Of a DNA stretch of 64,000 nucleotides, positions 8,004 through 17,671 are shown piece by piece; the first letter of the stretch is position 1; each line of letters starts with the position of its first letter. The position numbers and the translations under genes are program-made. The notes beneath the pieces are model-generated. The model was not told the origin of the DNA. It searched no databases and saw only the letters and a list, made by a program, of their open reading frames with translations. This DNA is from Bradyrhizobium sp. in8p8. GTDB taxonomy: Bacteria; Pseudomonadota; Alphaproteobacteria; Rhizobiales; Xanthobacteraceae. The DNA is taken from positions 1-64,000 of the forward strand of contig NZ_AUGD01000014.1 in assembly GCF_000426845.1 (NCBI RefSeq), in the 5' to 3' direction.

Positions 8004-8677
8004 ATGAAAATTGCATCAAAAACCAGCGAATCGGCGGCCGACCGAAGCTCTCGCTTTGAACTCGTCATGCTAGGAGCAGGATTTGCGGCTCTTCTCATGA
8101 TGGTCATGATCGCGGCTTGGATCTCCCGACGAGCCGAAGCGGAGGCTCGGTGGGTAAATCAAACGCTTGAGGTCACAAACAAGCTCTCTGAATTGAAGGC
8201 ACTGCCCGCTCGTGCAGAAGCTGGACAGCGTGGCTATCTCCTTACGGCCGGCGAAGCGGGGTATTTGGCCAACTATAGCGCCGCTGTTGCCCAGCTGCCG
8301 ATCACCTTTGGACAGCTTGAAGCCACTACTCGCGATAGCCCGGTGCGCCAGGAGGGCTGGCCGAACTCAAGCCGTTGATCAATGACAGGTTAATCGTCAC
8401 CGAATTGGTGCTCAATGCTCTGAAATACGCTTATCTGGACGGGAATGGCCCGATCAGAATCAAGCTAAGCGAGAGCAATGAATCGCAGCTGCTCCGTCGA
8501 AGATGATGGCGTTGGTCAGCCTAATGCCGATTCTGGAATGGAGGGATTAGGCACGCAAATAATAAGAGCAATGACGTCCAAACTTGGTGCCAAGCTGACC
8601 TACGATAAGTCACATCGAGGGACGCGGGTGTCCTTAGAGTGTAAGCCCCCGGTGACCGCCGCCTTGCGTCAGCAGTG
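8004..8677 (+). pseudogene. CHASE3 sensor histidine kinase, internally deleted and frameshifted
   Basis: The 5' part encodes a membrane segment (FAALLMMVMIAAWI) and the start of a CHASE3 sensor domain (AGQRGYLLTAGEAGYL). Around 8345 the frame breaks and the sequence jumps to the N box of a histidine-kinase ATPase domain (LIVTELVLNALKYAY). A further frameshift near 8490 separates this from the G1/G2 region (VEDDGVG, GLGTQIIRAM, GTRVSLEC). The rest of CHASE3 and the phospho-acceptor domain are missing. The LVLNALKYA form of the N box suggests an HWE/HisKA_2 kinase. It cannot make a working kinase. A GTG/ATG start further 5' (7929) is possible. Confidence 0.75.
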
Positions 8678-8717
8678 AGGCTTCGCGAATGTCATTCGGC
8701 CTGCAATACTGACCCCC

Positions 8718-9020
8718 CGTATTGCCTCACTTGCAGATGTTACCCGAGTGGCGCCGGAGCCGATGACGATCCGACGTCGACTGATGGGCCGCGCCAAGTA
8801 GCTTTCCCGCTTGCTCGGCGAGAGGGGCTGTGGGCGGGTCGGGCCCTACATAGCCCGAGCCGTCCACAACCCCGGGCAACGGAGTAACAGTCGCGGCGTC
8901 GCCAAGCAGCTTCTCCGCGATCAACTGCTTAGCAGTCTTCCGTCGAAGCACCCTCAGCAGACGCTGCACAATAGAATGCTGTCTCGGCCCGAACTTCTCA
9001 GGGCATTTATCGCTCAGCCG
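8718..9020 (+). repeat. Solo 303-bp insertion-sequence end, identical to 42845-43147
   Basis: By eye these 303 bases match the left end of the complete IS at 42845-44627 without a difference. The match starts exactly at the terminal C of that element (CGTATTGCCTCAC) and stops within its transposase C-terminal frame. On the minus strand it still encodes the LSDKCPEKFGPRQHS segment. It is a remnant whose other end was lost, in the same orientation as the complete copy. Confidence 0.85.
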
Positions 9021-9429
9021 CCGTCGGCGGCGTCGCGCCACGTCGGCTCACCCGGGATGAACACGTTTGCGATGGAAGCGCGCAGGGCCCCGGCGGCGGC
9101 CACGTTGAAGTGGTCCGCGCGAATGGTGCGCCACCACAACAGGGGTCCAATCGGTGGCGGCTCGCATCGCCGGCGACCGCGTCCGACGGGAGCCTTCTTG
9201 GTCTTGTGGGTCTTCATCTCTTTCTGCCTCGTAACGACAATGCTCCGCCGTCGCGCGGAAGCTGTCGCGCGGCCGAAGCTTCATCTGTTGGAGATTGTGG
9301 AGACGTCGGTTCAGCCGACGTCTCCACGGCCTGGAAACGACGACCAGCGCCGTCGTTTCACCCCTACCTCACCTCGCCAGACCGGGCCGTGCCATGCCTC
9401 ACCGGACCACGCCCCAGCACGGGAGCTCG
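9021..9429. other. Junction region, no clear gene, with a strong hairpin
   Basis: A minus-strand frame at 9217-9014 (PLLWWRTIRADHFNVAA in its middle) runs into the IS remnant. I do not recognise it and its end is chimeric. The hairpin at 9297-9327 is described separately. Confidence 0.35.
9297..9327 (-). terminator. 13-bp perfect hairpin after the HNH operon
   Basis: GTGGAGACGTCGG and its exact complement flank a five-base loop. It lies about 100 bases past the stop of the minus-strand gene ending at 9430, so it may end that transcript. It has no clear T-run. Confidence 0.45.
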
Positions 9430-10005
9430 CTATTCTATCTGCTTCACTTCGAACGTGCCGTTCTGCGGCCGCCAGTCGCCCAAGCCGCGACGCACACCCG
9501 CCTGCGCGAGCGCCTGGATCACGTGCTCGCGGTCGATGACGGAGGGAAGGTAGCTCGCCGTGAATTCGGCGGACCAATCCTTGAAGCACGGGCGGGTGCG
9601 CATGGTCTTCGCGTTCGCTCCGACCTTCACTCCGCAGCGGAAGAGGAAGTCGCCGTTCTCCCAAAGCTCGTCGACGTCGGTGGGGCCGTCGTAGACGAGG
9701 ACGGCATCCTCCTCGATCGCGAGGCCGGCGGCGGCCTGGGGGCCGCGCTTCAGCACCTTCGCACCGCCGATCGCGCACGCCAGGAGCGCTTCGGCCGGAA
9801 GGCAAGGCGCTCCGTCATGCAGCCAGAGGCTTCCGAACCACTCCACCTTGCTGATCATCTTGTGGTCGGCGATCGTCTTCGGCCTCTTCGAGGTGAGCCG
9901 CGCCAGATCCTGCGTGATCGGATCGAGCGGATCCGCCAGACGCCCGCAGTGCATCAGCAGGCGTTTGGTGCCGACGATGCGGAAACGGATGGTCTCGCGC
10001 TGCAT
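9430..10005 (-). CDS. Phage-type protein of unknown function
   Basis: 191 residues from the ATG at 10005, which overlaps the stop of the HNH gene as TGATG, so the two are translationally coupled. The N terminus (ETIRFRIVGTKRLLMHCG, then ADPLDPITQDL) and the C-terminal GLGDWRPQNGTFEV resemble a family I recall from tailed phages and prophages, with no assigned function. The beta-rich pattern and a glycine-containing C-terminal loop are reminiscent of RAMP-like folds, which is speculation. The HNH partner and a divergent XRE regulator point to a phage or defence-island remnant. Confidence 0.65.
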   Translation of the reverse strand: MQRETIRFRIVGTKRLLMHCGRLADPLDPITQDLARLTSKRPKTIADHKMISKVEWFGSLWLHDGAPCLPAEALLACAIGGAKVLKRGPQAAAGLAIEEDAVLVYDGPTDVDELWENGDFLFRCGVKVGANAKTMRTRPCFKDWSAEFTASYLPSVIDREHVIQALAQAGVRRGLGDWRPQNGTFEVKQIE

Positions 10006-10319
10006 CAGTAGCCTCCCGCGGTCGGATCGCCGAGGAGAATGCGGGCGTCGTGAAGGCGCTCGACGTCCGCGCGCTTCGGCTTGACCGCCGCATAACGACG
10101 CTCGCGCAGGATGCTCGTCACGTCGCGATGGCAGTCGGAGCACAGCGCGATCAGATCATTGTCGCGTTCGCGTCCGAGACGCTTGTAGGTCGAGTGATGA
10201 ACTTCCAGACTTCCGTCAGCGTGGCACAGGCGGCAGTGTCCATCGGCGTCGGACAGCGCCTTCAGGCGCGCGGGATTCCGCCGCCATGCGTCGCTTCCCA
10301 TGTAACTTGCGTAGTGCAT
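10005..10319 (-). CDS. HNH endonuclease
   Basis: The 104-residue protein starts at the ATG at 10319 (MHYASYMGSDAWRRNPARL), and the longer upstream frame has no domain character. Zinc-binding and catalytic features are all visible: CRLCHADG, then LEVHHSTYKRLG with the HH dyad, then LIALCSDCHRDV. This is the small HNH nuclease form (CxxC, HH, CxxCH) common in phages, where it often helps packaging or acts as a homing or defence nuclease. It is the first gene of a two-gene operon and is divergent from the XRE regulator at 10442. Confidence 0.8.
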   Translation of the reverse strand: MHYASYMGSDAWRRNPARLKALSDADGHCRLCHADGSLEVHHSTYKRLGRERDNDLIALCSDCHRDVTSILRERRYAAVKPKRADVERLHDARILLGDPTAGGY

Positions 10320-10441
10320 CGATAGCTCCGTTGAATTCGTGCTACCATAGCATAAAAGCCCGAACTGGCAACAACATTCGTGCTGCCGTAGCCCGATCTC
10401 TGTGTTAACCTTAACTGGAACTGAAGGGGCGAATCGGGCGG

Positions 10442-10714
10442 ATGACAACGGAGACGGACGAGATGCTGACGCCTGCGCTCATCCGCGCGGCAAGAGGCCT
10501 GCTGGGTCTCGATCAGGCCGAGGTGGCCGAACGGGCCGGCCTGAAACAAAGGACGATTTCGAAGCTGGAGGGGGAGACCGATTTCTCTCTGAAGGATCTT
10601 CGCCGCAGGAAGGCCCTGAAAGCGATCAGGGACGCCTTCGAGAAGGCAGGCATAGAGTTCATGTTTCCAAGCGAGACGTCGGGCGAAGGGGTACGGAAGA
10701 AGAGCCCTGGTTGA
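10442..10714 (+). CDS. XRE-family HTH regulator
   Basis: 90 residues. The N-terminal two thirds form a Cro/CI-type helix-turn-helix (ALIRAARGLLGLDQAEVAE, then QRTISKLEG). The C terminus, AGIEFMFPS, is typical of small Rhizobiales XRE proteins that sense nothing obvious. It is divergent from the HNH operon across 122 bases and may repress both directions. The start may be ATG 10442 or 10463. Downstream, 10715-10950 contains nothing I recognise. Confidence 0.8.
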   Translation: MTTETDEMLTPALIRAARGLLGLDQAEVAERAGLKQRTISKLEGETDFSLKDLRRRKALKAIRDAFEKAGIEFMFPSETSGEGVRKKSPG

Positions 10715-10950
10715 CGCGCGCTTCGGCGCTTGCTGCAGCGGTGGCAAGCGCCCCTCGGCGTCAACGACGCTGGCTTGAGAACAGGGAGGTCGGCAATTGA
10801 GCGATCTCGGCGAACTTCAGCAGTTCGACGGGGGCTCGAATCGCTAACCGGCTGGAGCGAAATCGTTTGCCGCGCCTAACGGATTCGATCCGTCGTCGAT
10901 GCGTGGTCGGGGAGAGCTCATCCGCTAAGACAAGCCGATTCTACCGCTGA

Positions 10951-12816
10951 TCATTGAACGTTCAGGACCAACATCAGTCCGCCTCCGCCGTCTTGCTCGA
11001 CGTTGTTGTTGGCCGTGTGGTGTGGAATATGGCAATGCACCAGCCATTTCCCGGGTTTGCGAGCGGTCCAGATCACGTCGTATCTTTGTCCCGGGCCCAC
11101 GTTGACTGTATCCGCCTGATAGCGTGCGCGTTCGGCGAGAGTGATGCCGTCCACCGCGACGACCTCGAAAGGCCCGCCGTGCACGTGCATCGGATGAACG
11201 AAATTGTTGTGGGTCCCAATGAACCGCAGCATTATGGCCTGCCCCACCTTCATCGGCACGACGTCTGTCGCGGGGAAGGCTTTCCCGTTGATGGTGAAGT
11301 AATTGGGGAGGGCGCCCTCCATCAGCATCGCGGGATAGGTAAGCCACTCGCGTTTCAGCCATTCCTGGAGCTGAATCGTGTAGTCGAGATCGGCGTTCAA
11401 TTCCGCCGCCGGATCCTTCGGCGCGATGATCAGCGCGCCGTATAGGCCCAGCGCCTGCTGACGGTCGGGATGGTCATGGCTGTGGTAGAAGTACGTCCCG
11501 TGCTGTCCGACCGTATACTCGTAGATGTAGGAACCACCGGGCGGAATCGGCTGTTGCGTCACCTTTGCCGGGCCATCCATCTCGTTGGGCACGATCAATC
11601 CGTGCCAATGAACGGTCGTGCTCTCGGGCAGGGCGTTGTGAAAGTTGATCCTGACATGATCGCCTTCGGTCAATACCAGGCGCGGACCGGGAATTTGACG
11701 ATTGTATGCGTAAGCGTCAACGCTCACGTCTGGTAGTATATTCCAGCGGATTGCGGACACTTCGATCTCGAAAACCTTCACGCCACCTTCGACGCGCGGC
11801 TGCAGCACTTGGTCGCCGCGTGCGGTAATCGGCGCTACATAGCTAACCTGTCGCGGCTTCACCGCTGCCATTTCCCGCATCGCGGCGCCCGGAAGATCGA
11901 ACGTATTGATCATGCCTGGCGGCATGATCGCTCCCTCGACGTCCCGCGCACTGAGCCGCAGATTGACGTAAAAGCCAGGCCAGATCATGCCGGTCATGAG
12001 TATAAAACCCGTGACGCCAGCCATGGCAGCAAGCTGAGGCCCCGTCGCCTGGCTCTTCATCCCGTGCCCGCCACCGTGTCCATTACCGCCGCCATGGCTC
12101 GCGTGCCGCTGCCCCTTTTTGTCGTGCTCGCTGGCTTGCGAGCTTCCGGTGCGCCTTTCCGTCATCAGTCCGTGTTTGATGCCGGCACCGACCATCCACA
12201 CGTTGAACGGATAGGCCGCGGTGAATCCGACCATCACCCCCAACGACATCACGCCCCAGAACACCAGTTCAAGGGGGTCCATCGCCCGCATGTCACGCCC
12301 CATCATCAGGAGGCTCATTGTCGGGGCCATTCCGGCCATCATGGCGTTCATGCTGATGAATTCCGGCATGAAGCTCATCTTGACGTTCTGCCAATACGAG
12401 CCGCCCATCATGCGCATCATGAAGAGGGACTGGAATATTAGGAGACCAAACGAGAATCCCGCTAGGTAATCTACGACGAGATCGATCCACATCGGTAACC
12501 CAAGCAGGGCGGTCGTCGCCGCAGCCAGGATGATGCCGGTAGCGTCTCCGGCGACGCAGTGGATGGTGCTGCCGACCCCCTGCTTCCAAAGTGGGGAGGT
12601 GAACCGCTCGTGCTCTCCAGGCCGCGGCTCTTTGTCGGCAAGCACGTAGAGCAGGAGACCCACTGGTCCCATGTACAGCGTGACCAGGATGAAAGCCCAC
12701 TTCATCACGGTCGGCTCAGGATTGCCAGCGAACTGGTCATAGGCCACATAGGCCGTCGAGATCAGCGCGATTGCAAACCACGCAATCAGGAAATAGTCGT
12801 AAGGCAGGGCAATCAC
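10951..12816 (-). CDS. DUF4396-multicopper oxidase fusion
   Basis: The chosen start is the GTG at 12816, preceded by TTGGAGCG, giving 621 residues, and the frame is open to 12960. Residues of about 1-195 form a DUF4396 membrane domain with several helices (PYDYFLIAWFAIALI, WKQGVGSTIHCVAGDATG). A His/Gly linker (HGGGNGHGGGHG) and another membrane helix follow. The C-terminal half is a two-domain multicopper oxidase with the ligand motifs HWHGL, YHSHDHPD, HPMHVHGG and HCHIPHHT. The oxidase part should face the periplasm and oxidise Cu(I) or another reductant with O2. Membrane anchoring of a laccase-like domain through DUF4396 is the unusual point. It is transcribed away from the nuclease-like gene. 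Confidence 0.85.
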   Translation of the reverse strand: MIALPYDYFLIAWFAIALISTAYVAYDQFAGNPEPTVMKWAFILVTLYMGPVGLLLYVLADKEPRPGEHERFTSPLWKQGVGSTIHCVAGDATGIILAAATTALLGLPMWIDLVVDYLAGFSFGLLIFQSLFMMRMMGGSYWQNVKMSFMPEFISMNAMMAGMAPTMSLLMMGRDMRAMDPLELVFWGVMSLGVMVGFTAAYPFNVWMVGAGIKHGLMTERRTGSSQASEHDKKGQRHASHGGGNGHGGGHGMKSQATGPQLAAMAGVTGFILMTGMIWPGFYVNLRLSARDVEGAIMPPGMINTFDLPGAAMREMAAVKPRQVSYVAPITARGDQVLQPRVEGGVKVFEIEVSAIRWNILPDVSVDAYAYNRQIPGPRLVLTEGDHVRINFHNALPESTTVHWHGLIVPNEMDGPAKVTQQPIPPGGSYIYEYTVGQHGTYFYHSHDHPDRQQALGLYGALIIAPKDPAAELNADLDYTIQLQEWLKREWLTYPAMLMEGALPNYFTINGKAFPATDVVPMKVGQAIMLRFIGTHNNFVHPMHVHGGPFEVVAVDGITLAERARYQADTVNVGPGQRYDVIWTARKPGKWLVHCHIPHHTANNNVEQDGGGGLMLVLNVQ

Positions 12817-13000
12817 GGCCGCTCCAACCGGTTGTTTGTCACGCAACAGTCGCGCGGGGCCTTTGTTCCGGTTTGATGACGATCTGGCAGAGTGAGATTC
12901 CGGTGCCTGGCTGTAATATTCGCGACCCCAGCCGTCGCACGGCGCGTTGACGTGTGCCAAAATCTGGGCGGGAAATGCACATGATGAGGGGAGGCTGAGT

Positions 13001-14270
13001 TTGACTGATCTGCTGCGCGTGTTGATTGAACGATGGCGCGAGGACTCAGGATCGACCTATCGCACATGGTTCTTGTGGGACGAGCGGCTCAAGAATTTCC
13101 GGTCCATTCGTCGCGGCATTGCTCAGGTAGTCGAGGAGATCGAAGCAGGAACGTTCGGCAACGTCTACAAGGGCTCTTCCCTCGAAACGATCGTGGGATC
13201 GATCGCGGAGCAGAGGCAGATCTTCAAAGGTGCCGATCACGCCTTCCTGTGGAAGCCGAAGCTTCGGATCCCCGACATTTACGAGAATCCCGAGAATCAG
13301 CGAGCGTTCGGCAGACTCCTGCATCACTGTTCCTGCTGCAGCACCGAGCAGGAGCTGGTCGAAGGAATCGAGTCCATCGATCGCCTGTCCATCAAGGGTC
13401 TCGGGCCCGCTGTCGCCAATCTCCTGTACTTCCTGCACCCGACCCTGATGCCGCCGTTCAATACAGCGATCGTCAACGGCTTCAATGCGATCACGGGCGC
13501 CAAGGTGAAACTCGGTCGCTGGGATCAGTATCTTGGGATGCGACGGGGCATCCTGGAGCTGAACCGCAGCTATCGCGATCTCCTCTCCAACGATCTCGGC
13601 GCAATCGCAGGATTTCTGTTCGATGTCGGTACCGGACGCTTCAGTGCGCCTCCCGTCGGCAGTGGCGACACCGCAAGAGACGCGTGGCTATCCGAGCTCT
13701 CGAAGGCGCGAGAGACCGCGAAACGGCTCGAAGGTCCCATCGCTGCCGCGCGCGAGAACGATCTTACCCATACGGAAGTCCAAGCTTGGCTCCGCGACTT
13801 GGGCTTGGCGCTCGGCTATCGGATCTGGATCGCTTCGAACGATCGAGGACGCCCGTATAACGGTGCGATGTTGGCGGCCGGCTGCCTCGACCGTCTACCC
13901 TCATCCATCGAAAACGCCGCCGGCGCAGAATCGATCCGGCTCATCGACGTCCTTTGGATAGACTCCGCGAGCGATTGTGTTGCCGCGGCTTTCGATGTCG
14001 AGCACACGACGTCGATCTACTCCGGCATCGTTCGTATGCTCGATCTCGCGCTGAGCAGCGATTTGCACGCGACGGGCGGACTGTTTCTGGTCGCTCCGGA
14101 CGGCAGGGAGGACGAGGTGCGCAGCCAGCTTCGTCGACCCCGCCTTCAGTCGCGTAGCGGACCTCAAGGTGCGTTTCTTGCCTTACGGTGAACTGGAGTG
14201 CAACAAGGAAGCGATCGCCCGGTTCGGGACAGGAATGAAGGGCATTCAGGCGATCGCGCGCCTGCTCTGA
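13001..14270 (+). pseudogene. Restriction-endonuclease-like protein, frameshifted near its end
   Basis: The TTG at 13001 follows GAGGGGAGG. The N-terminal half has a helix-hairpin-helix-like stretch (IKGLGPAVANLLYFLHP). The C-terminal half contains AAFDVEHTTSIYSGIVRMLDL, a pattern I associate with restriction-endonuclease-like proteins of the PD-(D/E)xK type (Asp/Glu-x-Glu after a beta strand). The frame breaks at the CCCC run 14138-14141. Removing one C continues it as RPAFSRVADLKVRFLPYGEL and ends at a TGA at 14268-14270. No methyltransferase gene is adjacent, so it is either a lone nuclease or a defence protein. An indel or a sequencing error in the homopolymer explains the break. Confidence 0.6.
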
Positions 14271-14422
14271 ACGGCGCGTGTGTACGACGTCACGGCGTCC
14301 GGCGCGGCTACTGCCACGGCATCAGGTTCTCGCAACCGCCGAAGATCTATTGGCTATCCGGACTGTCGTGTTGGAGTGCTCACGAGCCTGATCCGTTTAA
14401 CCGTGTAGATTTCCGCCGAGAA

Positions 14423-14614
14423 TCACGCCCCCTTGGCATCGTCTTCGATTGCTATCTCATCGAGCGCCCTAACAATCTGGTGCATTCTCTCCACATCTGT
14501 GATCTGCAATCGGATTAGCTCATTTATGTAAGTCTCAACCTGTTTTCCTTCGCGCGATGCCGCTGCGGCCGCGCGTGCGTACAGGTCGGCGTCAATTTGA
14601 ACCGGCTTTGGCAT
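14423..14614 (-). CDS. Small ParD/RHH-like antitoxin-type protein
   Basis: 63 residues from MPKPVQIDADLYARA. A short beta strand with basic and polar residues is followed by two helices (AAAAASREGKQVETYINELI), which looks like a ribbon-helix-helix protein of the ParD type. No toxin gene lies next to it, so either it is an orphan antitoxin or the partner was lost. The start at 14632 is an alternative. Confidence 0.5.
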   Translation of the reverse strand: MPKPVQIDADLYARAAAAASREGKQVETYINELIRLQITDVERMHQIVRALDEIAIEDDAKGA

Positions 14615-14902
14615 AACTAGATCCTCGAGCACACGAAGCGGGAGAAGGCGGCTGCGCCACGTCAGAGAATACCAGACGACAATCCGAGTTGCACGACCGC
14701 TGGATCACCACGTTTCCAACACGATAATCCGGATAGCCGATCTATTGACCCTCCGGCAGGTGCGACGCGCACAGCCAAAGCTCTATGGGTAGCGACACCG
14801 CGCGGACCGGAGGGCTGCAGCGGCAAGAGCCGTGTGGGAGCTCAGGAACCTCTGGGGGTGGTCCAGCTTTACAAACGATTGTTGCTTTGGGGAGAACAGC
14901 AG

Positions 14903-15199
14903 ATGTCGTCAGAGCAATCCGGACCCGACATTCGCGATTTCGAGATAGCGGCGGCCGGCTACACGATCCTCGTGACCTGGCCCGAAGTCCGCGATGGGAA
15001 GCACGCACAGGAAGTCTGGTACGTGCACCTCGGCGATCAACTCGAAGCCGTCAAAGCCGTACAGGCAGCCTGCGGAGCGCTAAACGACGCCAAGGTCGAG
15101 CTTCTTGGAAGCCTTTCGGAGTCCAGGTTGCTCGCGCACGGCGTCCCCGATGGAAACGCGAAGCGGGCTGCCGATTCGTCGATCACATCGTCGCCTTGA
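14903..15199 (+). CDS. Conserved hypothetical protein
   Basis: 98 residues, start preceded by GGGGAGAACAGC. I do not recognise a named domain. The centre, YTILVTWPEVRDGKHAQEV then WYVHLGDQLEAVKAV, suggests a small alpha/beta protein. There is no signal peptide or membrane segment. It is convergent with the copper ATPase. Confidence 0.55.
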   Translation: MSSEQSGPDIRDFEIAAAGYTILVTWPEVRDGKHAQEVWYVHLGDQLEAVKAVQAACGALNDAKVELLGSLSESRLLAHGVPDGNAKRAADSSITSSP

Positions 15200-15245
15200 C
15201 GCGAATTCCGATGGCCAGCGACGATGGCCGGCGATTTCGCGCGCG

Positions 15246-17648
15246 TCAGACCCGCACTGTTCGTAGCCGCAGCGCGTTGCCGACCACGCTGACGGACGAC
15301 AGCGCCATTGCGGCCGCGGCGACGATCGGCGACAGCAACAAGCCGAAGGTCGGGTAGAGCAGCCCGGCGGCGATCGGAATGCCGGCCGCGTTGTAGGCGA
15401 AGGCAAAGAACAAGTTCTGGCGGATGTTGCGCATCGTTGCGCGCGACAGTCGCCGCGCCCGTACGATACCCGTGAGATCCCCCTTGAGTAGCGTCACACC
15501 GGCACTCTCCATCGCTACGTCCGTTCCGGTCCCCATCGCGATACCGACTTCGGCGGCCGCCAACGCCGGCGCGTCATTGACGCCATCGCCAGCCATCGCG
15601 ACTATTCGACCTTGCTCGTGTAGCTTCGCGACGACCGCACTCTTCTGGTCGGGCAGAACCTCGGCTTCGACGTCCGCGATACCGAGCCTCCGAGCGACGG
15701 CCCGGGCCGTCGTACGGTTGTCGCCCGTCAGCATGATCACCCTGACCCCTTCGGCGGCGAGCTCGCGCAGCGCCTCGGGCGTGGACTGCTTCACCGGGTC
15801 GGCGATGGCCAAGATGCCGACGAGCGTGCCGTCGACCGCCATGTTGATGACGGTCGCGCCTTCGCCCCGCTGACGTTCGGCTTCGGATTCGAGGGAGGAC
15901 GTATCGACGCCTTCCGAGCTCAGGAACGTCGCGTTCCCGAGGAGCACCTTCTTGCCCTCGACGGTTCCGAGCGCGCCCTTGCCGACCGGCGAGTCGAAGT
16001 CCTGCACGTCGGTAGTCAGTATATCGCGCTCCCTGGCTGCATTAACGATCGCATCCGCCAATGGATGCTCGCTGGCGCGCTCGACGCTGGCGGCGAGCCG
16101 AAGCACGTCCGACTCCGAGTACCCGTTCGTCGGGACTACCGCGACGACCTTGGGCTTGCCTTCCGTCAGTGTGCCGGTCTTGTCGACTACGAGCGTATCG
16201 ACTCTCTCCATGCGCTCAAGCGCCTCGGCGTTCTTGATGAGCACGCCCGCATGTGCTCCGCGTCCGACGCCCACCATGATCGACATCGGCGTCGCGAGGC
16301 CGAGCGCGCACGGGCAGGCGATGATGAGAACGCTGACCGCCGCCACCAGCCCGAAAGCGAAGCGCGGCTCGGGCCCGTAAACAGCCCAGGCGGCGAAAGC
16401 TGCGATCGCGACCACGATGACCGCCGGAACGAACCACCCCGCGACCTGGTCGGCGAGGCGCTGGATGGGAGCGCGGGACCGCTGCGCCTGCGCGACCATT
16501 TGCACGATCTGGGACAGCATCGTGTCGCTACCGACCTTCTCGGCACGCATGACGAAGCCGCCGGACCGGTTCAGGGTGCCTGCGATGACCTTGCTGCCGA
16601 CCTCCTTACTGACCGGCATGGACTCTCCGGTGACCATCGACTCGTCGAGCGACGAGCGACCCTCGATGATCTCGCCGTCCACGGGTACTTTTTCGCCGGG
16701 ACGGACGCGCAGGCGGTCCTGCGGCTGCAGCACCGCGATCTGCACCTCCTCGTCGGCGCCGTCCGCACGGATGCGTCGCGCGGTTTTCGGCGCGAGATCC
16801 AGCAGTGCCTTGATCGCCCCGGAGGTCGCCTCGCGCGCGCGCAATTCGAGCACCTGCCCCAGAAGCACCAGGACCGTGATGACGGCAGCCGCCTCGAAGT
16901 AGACCGCGACCGCGCCGTCGTGGCCGCGGAAAGTGGAAGGAAACGCGGCTGGCAGAACCGTCGCGACGACGCTGTAGATCCAGGCGACGCCGGTACCCAT
17001 CGCGATCAGGGTGAACATGTTCAGATTGCGCGTCAGCACCGACTGCCAACCGCGGACGAAGAACGGCCAGCCGGCCCAAAGCACCACGGGTGTCGCAAGA
17101 ACCAGCTGGATCCAGTTCGAGAACGCCTGATCAATCCAGCGATGAGCTCCGACCAAGTGAGCGCCCATCTCGAGGATCACGACCGGGACGGAGAGCGCGA
17201 GACCCACCCAAAATCGGCGGGTCATATCGACCAGCTCGGGATTTGGTCCCGCGTCCGCTGTTGCGAATTCCGGTTCGAGCGCCATGCCGCATATCGGACA
17301 ATTGCCAGGCCCGATCTGCCGGATCTGCGGATGCATTGGACAGGTGTAGACCGTACCTTCGGGTACGTCGGCTCGGGGTTCATGCTGCACCTTGCCGTGA
17401 ACGTATTTTGCCGGCGCTTCCGCGAATTTGGTCCTGCAACGATCAGAGCAGAAATAGAAGGTCCGGCCGCCATGCTCGACCTTATGGGAGGCCGTCGCCG
17501 GATCCACGGTCATTCCGCAGACGGGGTCGACCGCGGTGCCGTGCCCGGAACCATGGTCATGGTGAACGTGGGGCTCGCGCGAGGTGGAGTGAGAGTGTTC
17601 GCAGCAGCTTCCGCGCGCCTTTTCGGAATTTGGGGCATCCTTAGACAT
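15246..17648 (-). CDS. Cu(I)-exporting P1B-type ATPase
   Basis: About 800 residues. The N terminus is a His/Cys-rich tail, then a YHS domain (VDPVCGMTVDP) and a heavy-metal-binding domain (YTCPMHPQI, NCPICGMAL). It has no ferredoxin-like HMA domain. The core has the actuator TGES, the CPC ion-site motif (ACPCALGLATP), the phosphorylated Asp in DKTGTLTEGK, the HP locus SEHPLADAI and GDGVNDAPAL. TM7 YN and TM8 MxxSS (MALSSVSVVGN) complete the P1B-1 Cu+/Ag+ signature. The start at 17648 has GGAG six bases upstream, and ATG 17660 is possible. It is divergent from csoR across an operator-like inverted repeat, so copper-responsive derepression is likely. Confidence 0.95.
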   Translation of the reverse strand: MSKDAPNSEKARGSCCEHSHSTSREPHVHHDHGSGHGTAVDPVCGMTVDPATASHKVEHGGRTFYFCSDRCRTKFAEAPAKYVHGKVQHEPRADVPEGTVYTCPMHPQIRQIGPGNCPICGMALEPEFATADAGPNPELVDMTRRFWVGLALSVPVVILEMGAHLVGAHRWIDQAFSNWIQLVLATPVVLWAGWPFFVRGWQSVLTRNLNMFTLIAMGTGVAWIYSVVATVLPAAFPSTFRGHDGAVAVYFEAAAVITVLVLLGQVLELRAREATSGAIKALLDLAPKTARRIRADGADEEVQIAVLQPQDRLRVRPGEKVPVDGEIIEGRSSLDESMVTGESMPVSKEVGSKVIAGTLNRSGGFVMRAEKVGSDTMLSQIVQMVAQAQRSRAPIQRLADQVAGWFVPAVIVVAIAAFAAWAVYGPEPRFAFGLVAAVSVLIIACPCALGLATPMSIMVGVGRGAHAGVLIKNAEALERMERVDTLVVDKTGTLTEGKPKVVAVVPTNGYSESDVLRLAASVERASEHPLADAIVNAARERDILTTDVQDFDSPVGKGALGTVEGKKVLLGNATFLSSEGVDTSSLESEAERQRGEGATVINMAVDGTLVGILAIADPVKQSTPEALRELAAEGVRVIMLTGDNRTTARAVARRLGIADVEAEVLPDQKSAVVAKLHEQGRIVAMAGDGVNDAPALAAAEVGIAMGTGTDVAMESAGVTLLKGDLTGIVRARRLSRATMRNIRQNLFFAFAYNAAGIPIAAGLLYPTFGLLLSPIVAAAAMALSSVSVVGNALRLRTVRV

Positions 17649-17671
17649 TATGTGCTCCATCTCTTGCGGAA

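Noticed and set aside
9311..9805. 164-codon minus-strand frame
   Set aside because: Out of frame with the phage-type gene, whose coupled start and conserved motifs are more convincing.
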